Shown here one piece after another: positions 1 to 5,321 of a DNA stretch of 5,321 bases. The DNA is taken from the NCBI GenBank assembly GCA_017959135.1, contig JAGDBH010000145.1, positions 1 through 5,321 of the forward strand. The letters run 5' to 3'. The notes beneath the pieces are model-generated. The model searched no databases. It worked only from the letters and a program-made list of their open reading frames with translations, and had not been told where the DNA came from. Each line of letters opens with the position of its first letter. The stretch's first letter is position 1. Both the position numbers and the translations under genes were made by a program. Origin of the DNA: Succinivibrio sp. Lineage in GTDB: Bacteria; Pseudomonadota; Gammaproteobacteria; Enterobacterales; Succinivibrionaceae.

Positions 1-1427
1 CCAAGAACGCAGCTCCAGCTGCTGCTCCTGCACCAGCACCTGCTCCAGCTCCTGCTCCTGCACCTGCACCAGCAGCTAAACCTGCAGCTCCAGCAGCTCC
101 TGCTGCCGCCAAACCTGCAGCTAAGGCTGATGCTGCAAAGGCAGCTCCTGAAGTTGATACTACCGTGCGTGTTGAAACTCAGGTTCTTGATGACATCATG
201 AATCTTGTCGGTGAGCTTGTTCTTGTCCGTAACCGTCTGGTTAACATGGCTTCAAGACGTTCAGATCAGGATATGTCAAAGGCAATCTCCAATCTGGATG
301 TTGTAACTTTGGAACTTCAGAATTCTGTAATGAAGACCCGAATGCAGCCTGTTAAGAAGGTATTCGGTAGATTCCCTCGCGTTGTTCGTGACCTTGCACG
401 TAAGCTTGGCAAGAAGATTGAGCTGAGAATGGAGGGTGAGGATACAGAATTAGATAAGAACCTGGTTGATGCTCTGGCTGACCCTATGGTTCATATGGTT
501 CGTAACTGCTGTGACCACGGTATTGAGGATCCTAAGGATCGTGTTGCAGTGGGCAAGCCTGAAACTGGTGTGGTTTTACTGAGAGCTTCTCAGCAGGGTG
601 ACCATATTCTTCTGCAGATTCAGGATGATGGTCAGGGTATGGATCCTGATATCTTAAGAGCAGTAGCTGTTAAGAAAGGCCTGATGGATGAAGGTGCAGC
701 AGACAGACTTTCAGATTCTGAAGCTTTAAACCTGATTTTCGCACCAGGTTTCTCAACCAATACAGAGATTACCGATATTTCTGGTCGTGGTGTGGGTATG
801 GACGTGGTTAAGACCAACATTTCCAAACTGAATGGTACTGTAAATGTTATCTCTACCTACGGCAAAGGCACCACCATTGAAATCAAGGTTCCTCTGACAC
901 TGGCAATTCTTCCTACTCTGATGATTTCTGTTTCAAACAGAACCTTCGCTTTACCATTGACATCTGTTTCAGAGATTTTCTATCTGGATCTTGATTCAAT
1001 GAGAAACGTTGATGGTCTAAATACCATTGTTATCCGTGATAAGGCTATTCCGCTGTTCTTCTTAAAACAGTGGTTTGAAAAGGTCTCAATCAAAGAATAT
1101 CTGGAGAATAAGGCTCACATTGTTCTGGTTCAGGTTTCAGCTGCACAGCTTGTTGGCTTTGTTGTAGATGAACTGTTAGGTCAGGAAGAAGTTGTTATTA
1201 AGCCTCTTGATGAAATCCTTCGTCATACTCCTGGTATGGCAGGTGCAACCATCACTTCAGATGGTGGTATTGCACTGATTCTGGATATTCCTGGTCTGAT
1301 GAGAGCTTATGCTCATAAGGATGCAGAGCGTGTACCTCTGCAGTCAGACAAGCATGTTGAACATGAACAGAAAACAGAGGATGCGCCTGCAAGCGTTCCT
1401 GAAATAACTAATAATAACGAAGAATAA
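1..1427 (+). CDS. cheA: Chemotaxis histidine kinase CheA, 3' part (5' end outside the window)
   Basis: CheA is the cytoplasmic kinase of chemoreceptor arrays. It autophosphorylates on a P1 histidine and passes phosphate to CheY and CheB. The reading frame is open from base 3 and runs in from upstream, so P1 and P2 are missing here. Visible in order: an Ala/Pro/Lys linker (about 9-163); the P3 dimerisation helices (about 165-400, with MNLVGELVLVRNRL at 198-239); and the P4 ATPase with N box (HMVRN at 492-506, then DHGIE at 513-527), G1 box DDGQGMD (624-644), F box FAPGFST (738-758) and G2 box GRGVGMD (783-803). The P5 CheW-like domain (about 912-1319) follows, then an acidic tail ending NNNEE. 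All kinase boxes are intact, so it should be active. The GTG at 165 lies inside the frame just before P3 and is not the real start. The stop TAA is followed by an in-frame TAA at 1431. The P3 sequence resembles polar-flagellate (Pseudomonas-type) CheA. Seen: domains and boxes. Known: the function. Inferred: the sub-family. Confidence 0.97.
   Translation, partial: KNAAPAAAPAPAPAPAPAPAPAPAAKPAAPAAPAAAKPAAKADAAKAAPEVDTTVRVETQVLDDIMNLVGELVLVRNRLVNMASRRSDQDMSKAISNLDVVTLELQNSVMKTRMQPVKKVFGRFPRVVRDLARKLGKKIELRMEGEDTELDKNLVDALADPMVHMVRNCCDHGIEDPKDRVAVGKPETGVVLLRASQQGDHILLQIQDDGQGMDPDILRAVAVKKGLMDEGAADRLSDSEALNLIFAPGFSTNTEITDISGRGVGMDVVKTNISKLNGTVNVISTYGKGTTIEIKVPLTLAILPTLMISVSNRTFALPLTSVSEIFYLDLDSMRNVDGLNTIVIRDKAIPLFFLKQWFEKVSIKEYLENKAHIVLVQVSAAQLVGFVVDELLGQEEVVIKPLDEILRHTPGMAGATITSDGGIALILDIPGLMRAYAHKDAERVPLQSDKHVEHEQKTEDAPASVPEITNNNEE
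9..128 (+). repeat. Ala/Pro low-complexity repeat encoding the CheA interdomain linker
   Basis: Bases 24-71 encode eight consecutive Ala-Pro pairs, an in-frame run of imperfect 6-base units that mixes GCT/GCA with CCT/CCA codons. After it come Ala-rich blocks separated by Lys-Pro. The 12-mer AAACCTGCAGCT occurs exactly twice, at 78-89 and 111-122. Such Ala-Pro tracts form extended, protease-resistant spacers, as in lipoyl-domain enzymes and TonB. Here the tract sits immediately before P3, so it probably tethers the mobile P1/P2 domains to the kinase core. Unit length is a multiple of three, so slippage would change linker length without breaking the frame. The repeat may extend upstream of the window. 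Confidence 0.85.
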
Positions 1428-1430
1428 GGA
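1425..1430 (+). promoter_or_regulatory. Ribosome binding site of cheB
   Basis: The sequence TAAGGA lies six bases before the cheB ATG at 1437 and shares its TAA with the cheA stop codon. Termination on cheA and initiation on cheB are therefore within one ribosome footprint, which suggests translational coupling of kinase and methylesterase. It supports ATG 1437 as the start. Confidence 0.8.
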
Positions 1431-1436
1431 TAACCT

Positions 1437-2672
1437 ATGACCAAAGTTTTGATTGTTGATGATTCTAGCTTTTTCCGTAAGCGTCTAAGAGAGATTGTTG
1501 AATCAGACCCTACCATGGAGGTTGTAGGAGAAGCTAAAGACGGAAAAGAAGGCGTTGAACTAACTACTAAAGTACGTCCTGATGTAATTACCATGGACGT
1601 TGAAATGCCTGTAATGGATGGTATTTCTGCTGTTGCCGAGATCATGAAGAAGAATCCTACTCCGATTCTTATGTTCTCATCACTTACTCATGAAGGTGCT
1701 ACTGCAACATTTAAGGCTCTGGAAGCCGGTGCAGTCGACTTTATGCCAAAAAACTTCGATGATATCGCTCACCGAAGAGAGGATGCAATCAAGAATCTGA
1801 TTGCTTCAATCAAGGCTGTATCTCGAAGCCGTGTAAGAGGTTTCAGACCATCTGCTCCTTCACCAACCATTGCAACCAAGACTGTTCCTGCATCTGCAGC
1901 TGTTGCCAAACCTGCTGCAACTGCAACACGTGCACCTATAGGTACAACTGCAAGTACACCTGCACCAACAGCTGGTTCTGCAAAGGAAGCCTACAATCAG
2001 ATTAATGCAATGCTGGCTGCAAATCCTGGAACACCAGCAAGTGCGCTGAAGTTTACCTTTGGTAACCATAAGTCTGAGACCACTACCTTCAAGAAGTCAG
2101 GTAAGCCTCATTCAATTGTTGCTATAGGAAGCTCAACCGGTGGCCCTATTGCTCTTCAGGATATTATTCCTAAGCTGCCTAAGCTGAATGTTCCTGTTGT
2201 GATTGTTCAGCATATGCCGGCATCATTCACAACCACTTTCGCTGCAAGACTTGATGCAATTTCCAATCTGCATGTGGTTGAGGCAAAGGATGGCGATATT
2301 CTTGAAGCTGGTACCTGCTATATTGCACCTGGCGGTACTCAGATGATTTTTGAGAAGGTCGGTGTAAAGGTAAGATGCCGTGTTATCGGAGATACTGGAA
2401 GAACTACCTACAATCCTTGTGTGGATGTTTCTTTCGCCTCTCTTTCAAAGATCTACGGCGGTAAGGTTCTTGCCATGATTCTGACCGGCATGGGATCAGA
2501 TGGCTGCGAAGGCTGTACAATCTTAAAGAAGCTTGGTGCTGTTATCTGGGCTCAGAATGAGGAAACCTGTGTTGTTTATGGTATGCCTCAGGCTATCGTA
2601 AATGCTGGCGTTACAGATCTGGTTCTTCCTTTGGGAGAGATCGCAGGGTGTATCGTTAAAGAACTGGGTTAA
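1437..2672 (+). CDS. cheB: Chemotaxis protein-glutamate methylesterase/glutaminase CheB
   Basis: CheB removes methyl groups from receptor glutamates and deamidates glutamines, opposing CheR to give adaptation. CheA phosphorylation activates it. The 411-residue protein has an N-terminal receiver domain (about 1-125) with the acidic pair D8/D9, phospho-acceptor D54 in MDVEMP, and K105 in FMPKNF. The C-terminal methylesterase (about 226-411) has the catalytic triad S233 (GSSTGG), H259 (QHMP) and D355 (GMGSDG). The spacings of 26 and 122 residues equal those of Salmonella S164/H190/D286. Between the domains lies an Ala/Thr/Pro-rich linker of about 97 residues (about 128-224), which makes the protein longer than the roughly 350-residue enteric enzyme. 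YNPCVDVSF and the ETCVVYGMP segment resemble the Pseudomonas orthologue. The gene begins nine bases after cheA and ends with tandem TAA stops. All active-site residues are present, so it should work as an enzyme. Confidence 0.97.
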   Translation: MTKVLIVDDSSFFRKRLREIVESDPTMEVVGEAKDGKEGVELTTKVRPDVITMDVEMPVMDGISAVAEIMKKNPTPILMFSSLTHEGATATFKALEAGAVDFMPKNFDDIAHRREDAIKNLIASIKAVSRSRVRGFRPSAPSPTIATKTVPASAAVAKPAATATRAPIGTTASTPAPTAGSAKEAYNQINAMLAANPGTPASALKFTFGNHKSETTTFKKSGKPHSIVAIGSSTGGPIALQDIIPKLPKLNVPVVIVQHMPASFTTTFAARLDAISNLHVVEAKDGDILEAGTCYIAPGGTQMIFEKVGVKVRCRVIGDTGRTTYNPCVDVSFASLSKIYGGKVLAMILTGMGSDGCEGCTILKKLGAVIWAQNEETCVVYGMPQAIVNAGVTDLVLPLGEIAGCIVKELG

Positions 2673-2680
2673 TAAAAGAA

Positions 2681-2688
2681 AAGGCAGG
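2681..2688 (+). promoter_or_regulatory. Ribosome binding site of motC
   Basis: AAGGCAGG in the 21-base cheB-motC gap holds two partial Shine-Dalgarno cores. AAGG is nine bases and CAGG five bases from the ATG at 2694. It is the only purine-rich site near this start and supports ATG 2694. The match is weaker than at the parC start. Confidence 0.6.
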
Positions 2689-2693
2689 TCCCT

Positions 2694-3449
2694 ATGAACT
2701 TTTTGGGTATTTTTCTTGCGTGTGGATGTATCGTATGTTCTATGATGCTAGAAGGTACATCTCCTGCAATGATGTTAGAGTTGCCTGCTTTCTTGGTTGT
2801 GGTAGGTGCTTCCTTCTTCGCATGCTGGGTGCAGTTCCCTCTGCCTCAGATTATAGGAGCATTCAAGTGTATGCTATGGACACTTGCTCCTCCACGTATC
2901 GGCTTTGAATCTCAGGTTGAACTTTTAGTCGGCCTTTCAACAACTGCTCGTCAGCAGGGACTGCTGGCTCTGGAAAATTCCATTTCATCCGCATCTGATG
3001 ACTATACCCGTGATGGTATTCAGATGATTGTGGACGGTGTGGATAAGGATGCTCTGAAGGAAATTCTAGAGCAGGGTATTGCTGTTGAAGAAGCTAAATA
3101 CGAACCTTACGCAAAGATGCTTGAAGCTATGGGCGGTTACTCTCCTACCATGGGTATTATCGGTGCGGTGCTAGGTCTGATTCACGCTATGTCCCTGTTG
3201 GACCGTCCTGACGAACTAGGTCCTGCTATTGCGGTGGCATTCGTTGCAACCATTTACGGTCTGGTTCTGGCAAATATTATCTGTCTTCCAGCTTCTAACC
3301 GTGTTAAGGGTATTATTGCTGAAATGGGCCTGTATAAGTACATGACCTTAGAGGGGCTTGTATCTATCGCATCAGGTGAGAACACCATGATGTTAAAGCG
3401 CCGTCTGGCAGTTTACACCGGTGGTGATAAGACTGAAGGCGGAAGTTAA
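2694..3449 (+). CDS. motC: Flagellar motor stator subunit MotC (MotA/PomA family)
   Basis: This is the four-helix inner-membrane subunit that surrounds the MotB-type plug and couples ion flow to torque on FliG. The 251-residue length fits MotC and PomA rather than E. coli MotA (295). Predicted membrane segments are about 2-20, 30-50, 150-170 and 178-200, with a large cytoplasmic loop between the second and third. The loop carries R86 and E94, eight residues apart like the FliG-facing R90/E98 of E. coli MotA. P151 (GGYSPTMGIIG) and P199 correspond to the essential prolines P173 and P222. GIIGAVLGLIHAM and AIAVAFVATIYG are strongly MotC-like. It lies directly before its partner motD and after cheB, the Pseudomonas motCD position. 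Oddity: six cysteines (10, 12, 15, 44, 59, 197), most in or beside membrane helices. A generic motA name would also be defensible. Confidence 0.93.
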   Translation: MNFLGIFLACGCIVCSMMLEGTSPAMMLELPAFLVVVGASFFACWVQFPLPQIIGAFKCMLWTLAPPRIGFESQVELLVGLSTTARQQGLLALENSISSASDDYTRDGIQMIVDGVDKDALKEILEQGIAVEEAKYEPYAKMLEAMGGYSPTMGIIGAVLGLIHAMSLLDRPDELGPAIAVAFVATIYGLVLANIICLPASNRVKGIIAEMGLYKYMTLEGLVSIASGENTMMLKRRLAVYTGGDKTEGGS

Positions 3450-3457
3450 TATAATAA

Positions 3458-3462
3458 TAAGG
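3458..3462 (+). promoter_or_regulatory. Ribosome binding site of motD
   Basis: TAAGG ends seven bases before the motD ATG at 3470, in a 20-base A/T-rich gap after the motC stop. It fixes the start codon, which is followed directly by a run of lysine codons (KKK) typical of the cytoplasmic N-terminus of MotB proteins. Confidence 0.7.
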
Positions 3463-3469
3463 CATTGAT

Positions 3470-4672
3470 ATGAAAAAAAAGCCGCCAGAGCCCGAAAACC
3501 TTGAACGATGGATGGTGTCCTATGCGGACTTCATGACTCTGCTGTTCGCTCTGTTCGTGGTTCTTTACTCCTTCGCTATGGCTAAGCAGTCTGAAGCCAA
3601 ATCTATGGTTGAGAGTATTGCTCAGGCCTTCAATGAAACTGCAATCAGTTCTCCTGGTGGAGCTCTGCTGGTTCCTGGTTCTCTTGCTCAGCAGCTTGCT
3701 CAGGAAGTTCAGGAAGCAGTTCAGTCTATGCAGTCTGCGCAGGGTGATACCGGAAAGCAGATTATCGAAGATGGTGGTGTGATGATGAATTTCCAGATCA
3801 CATCAACCCAGTCAAATCAGGAAAGAGATGATACAACATCAGGTTCTGACGATGAGATGGATGGTCAGAATAATGCAGATTCAGCAAATGCGTCTGGTGA
3901 TCTTGTAATCTCTGATAACAGTACTGTATCCAAGAACGTTAATCCAAAATCCAATGCTCCTGACGGTGGTGCACAGTCTGGTGAAGGTGGTTTCCAGGCA
4001 GGTGGTAGCGCTGATCACTTCGAGCAGGGCGGTCAGTCTGATGTTAATGCCGACAGTATTGGTGAAGGTAAGGTTGGAACCCAGTTTGATGCTGTCAGAA
4101 GATCTATTTCTGAAGCTATTCATGATACCGGTATGGAAAAGTACATTGATATGGAAGAAAATCCACACTGGCTGTCAATCAACGTAAATTCAGGCTTACT
4201 GTTTGCAGAAGGCAGTGCTTCAATTCTGGCTGCATCAAGGCCAATTATCCAGAGAATTGCAGTTGCTATCTCAAACATCAATAACTACATCAGAATTCGA
4301 GGCTATACTGATAATTCCTTTATTCCAAATGGAATCTTCATAAACAGCTGGGATTTGTCTGCAAACCGTTCACTTTCTGTTTTAACCGAGCTGGAGCGTG
4401 CTGGAATTGTGCCAGAGCGTATGGCTATCGAGGCATATGGTGAGTATTCTCCAACCTATTCAAATAAGACTGCTGCAGGCAGAGCTATGAACAGAAAGGT
4501 TGTAATCGCAATTTCAAGGTATGCAATGGATAGAAAGACTCCTCTTGACGCAACAGAAATTGAGCAGGATGTACTGAACGGTGGCAATGAACCAAGCGTA
4601 AATGCTGGTCAGGGTGATGTTGAAGTTAAGCGTGGTGAAGGTAATACAATCGAACTTGATTTCGGTTTATAA
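3470..4672 (+). CDS. motD: Flagellar motor stator subunit MotD (MotB family, OmpA-like peptidoglycan-binding domain)
   Basis: MotD pairs with MotC, carries the ion through the stator and anchors it to peptidoglycan. A short basic cytoplasmic N-terminus (KKKPPEPENLERW) leads into one membrane helix (about 16-37). D20 in VSYADF is the ion-binding aspartate, equal to D32 of E. coli MotB. An amphipathic plug-like stretch follows (about 38-60). Residues about 111-200 are a low-complexity linker rich in Ser, Asp, Gly, Asn and Gln. The OmpA-like domain covers about 242-349, with GYTDN (278-282), WDLSANRS (294-301) and GRAMNRKV (337-344) as peptidoglycan-binding motifs. A 50-residue acidic tail follows. 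At 400 residues it is about 100 longer than E. coli MotB (308) or Pseudomonas MotD, mostly through linker and tail. Helix residues resemble proton-type MotD more than sodium-type PomB, so proton drive is inferred. Confidence 0.94.
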   Translation: MKKKPPEPENLERWMVSYADFMTLLFALFVVLYSFAMAKQSEAKSMVESIAQAFNETAISSPGGALLVPGSLAQQLAQEVQEAVQSMQSAQGDTGKQIIEDGGVMMNFQITSTQSNQERDDTTSGSDDEMDGQNNADSANASGDLVISDNSTVSKNVNPKSNAPDGGAQSGEGGFQAGGSADHFEQGGQSDVNADSIGEGKVGTQFDAVRRSISEAIHDTGMEKYIDMEENPHWLSINVNSGLLFAEGSASILAASRPIIQRIAVAISNINNYIRIRGYTDNSFIPNGIFINSWDLSANRSLSVLTELERAGIVPERMAIEAYGEYSPTYSNKTAAGRAMNRKVVIAISRYAMDRKTPLDATEIEQDVLNGGNEPSVNAGQGDVEVKRGEGNTIELDFGL

Positions 4673-4681
4673 ATAATAATT

Positions 4682-4687
4682 AAGGAG
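4682..4687 (+). promoter_or_regulatory. Ribosome binding site deciding the GTG start of parC
   Basis: AAGGAG is the strongest Shine-Dalgarno match in the window and sits six bases before GTG at 4694. There is no ATG between it and the Walker A motif ten codons on, so it decides the start of parC. A strong site may offset the weaker GTG initiation. Confidence 0.85.
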
Positions 4688-4693
4688 CCTTTT

Positions 4694-5321
4694 GTGCTAG
4701 TTTGGTCAATCGCAAGTCAGAAAGGCGGTGTTGGTAAAACAACAACTGTCGCATCATTAGCAGGTTGGTTACAGAAAGAGAATCTGAATGTTCTCATAAT
4801 CGACACCGATCCTCATGCCTCTTTGACTAGCTATTTAGGTTTTGACTACAATAATATCGAGAAAAGTCTTTATGATCTGTATACTCAGGAAACCTTTACT
4901 AAAGAGAGTATTCAGTCCTGTATAACTCATACAAATTTTCCAAATCTCGATATCATCGCTTCAAGCATGACTCTTGCAACCATTGACAGAAAGCTGTCTG
5001 GTCGTTCTGGAGTTGGTCGTATTCTAACCAATGCACTTAAGCTTATTGAAGATGATTATGATGTTGTTCTGATTGACTGTCCTCCTGTACTTGGAGCTCT
5101 GATGGTTAACGCTCTTGTTGCAAGTACCTCAATTCTGGTTCCAACTCAGACCGAGTTCCTGTCACTTAAGGGGCTTGAAGGTATGGTTCGTACCTTTAAC
5201 ATTATGCGCAAGGCTGATAATGGCTGCATCATTAACTATACTGTTATTCCTACAATGTACTATAAACGTACCAAGGCAAGCAGAACTTCGTTAGAATATC
5301 TGATTGCTCATTACAAAGATA
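4694..5321 (+). CDS. parC: ParA-like ATPase ParC for polar localisation of chemotaxis arrays, 5' part (3' end outside the window)
   Basis: ParC is a MinD/ParA-family ATPase that, in Vibrio and Pseudomonas, recruits chemotaxis arrays to the flagellated cell pole through the CheW-like partner ParP. The frame is open from GTG 4694 to the window edge, giving 209 codons without a stop. The protein starts directly with a deviant Walker A, KGGVGKTT (residues 10-17, signature K10 and K15). Next come the A' motif IIDTDPHAS (35-43, D39) and Walker B VLIDCPP, with D128. ALMVNALVAS, VPTQTEFLSLKGLE and the later TVIPTMYYKRTKAS segment closely follow Pseudomonas ParC. There is no N-terminal DNA-binding extension of the plasmid ParA type, and DPH replaces the usual DPQ, as in chemotaxis ParC. 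The C-terminus is missing. It follows motD by 21 bases; parP and cheW are expected next. The name does not refer to topoisomerase IV ParC. Confidence 0.93.
   Translation, partial: MLVWSIASQKGGVGKTTTVASLAGWLQKENLNVLIIDTDPHASLTSYLGFDYNNIEKSLYDLYTQETFTKESIQSCITHTNFPNLDIIASSMTLATIDRKLSGRSGVGRILTNALKLIEDDYDVVLIDCPPVLGALMVNALVASTSILVPTQTEFLSLKGLEGMVRTFNIMRKADNGCIINYTVIPTMYYKRTKASRTSLEYLIAHYKD

Noticed and set aside
632..826. Reverse-strand open frame inside cheA
   Set aside because: It lies opposite the conserved P4 ATPase boxes and has no recognisable product; it is a shadow of cheA.
165..1427. CheA starting at GTG 165 as a short P3-P5-only kinase
   Set aside because: The frame is open and plainly coding back to base 3, there is no Shine-Dalgarno site before 165, and the codon lies inside the linker-P3 boundary.
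1313..2069. Reverse-strand open frames at 1313-1645 and 1860-2069, the latter giving a Cys-rich peptide
   Set aside because: Both are antisense to conserved or low-complexity cheA/cheB coding sequence. The Cys/Arg/Ser richness arises from reading Ala-rich GCA/GCT codons backwards.
2715..2723. Possible lipobox (FLAC) at the MotC N-terminus
   Set aside because: The cysteine is only at residue 10, no basic n-region precedes it, Phe at -3 is unusual, and MotA-family proteins are not lipoproteins.
2720..2908. Second + strand frame inside motC
   Set aside because: It overlaps the first two membrane helices of MotC out of frame and matches nothing I recognise.
3881..4187. Overlapping frames on both strands within the MotD linker (3881-4168 reverse, 3954-4187 forward)
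   Set aside because: Low-complexity sequence lacking stop codons readily gives such frames; neither has a convincing start site or family.
4673..4693. Terminator or promoter between motD and parC, or in the other short gaps
   Set aside because: The gaps are 9-21 bases with no inverted repeat followed by a T run and no room for a full -35/-10 pair; the genes read as one operon.
4694..5321. Plasmid or chromosome partition ParA
   Set aside because: The DPH motif, the lack of an N-terminal extension and the position after cheAB-motCD fit chemotaxis ParC; no parB or parS is visible.

Overview
The window looks like part of a chromosomal flagellar/chemotaxis operon from a gammaproteobacterium with a Pseudomonas-type polar chemotaxis and motor system. 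It reads left to right on the + strand and is almost wholly coding: the 3' part of cheA, then cheB, motC, motD and the 5' part of parC. The gene order and protein details (DPH in ParC, FMPKNF in CheB, the VSYADF start of the MotD helix) match the known cheA-cheB-motC-motD-parC-parP-cheW arrangement of Pseudomonas relatives. The moderate GC, the CGT/AGA arginine codons, TAA at all four visible stops and the Ala/Pro-rich linkers suggest a gut or rumen anaerobe of the Succinivibrionaceae type. That assignment is an impression from the sequence and has not been tested.

Layout: 1-1427 is the C-terminal two thirds or so of CheA (Ala/Pro linker, P3 dimerisation, P4 kinase, P5 regulatory domain). 1437-2672 is CheB, 2694-3449 is the MotA-family stator subunit MotC, and 3470-4672 is the MotB-family subunit MotD. 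4694 to the window end is the N-terminal 209 codons of the ParA-like ATPase ParC, starting at GTG. Gaps between genes are only 9-21 bases, each with a Shine-Dalgarno site. I see no terminator, internal promoter, RNA gene, mobile element or CRISPR array.

How the genes work together: CheA autophosphorylates in receptor arrays and passes phosphate to CheB, whose methylesterase resets receptor sensitivity. MotC and MotD form the ion-driven stator that turns the flagellum. ParC is expected to hold the chemotaxis array at the flagellated pole, normally with ParP encoded just downstream. No gene here is of unknown family. The unusual features are within proteins: CheA, CheB and MotD all carry long low-complexity linkers, and MotC has several cysteines in its membrane helices.
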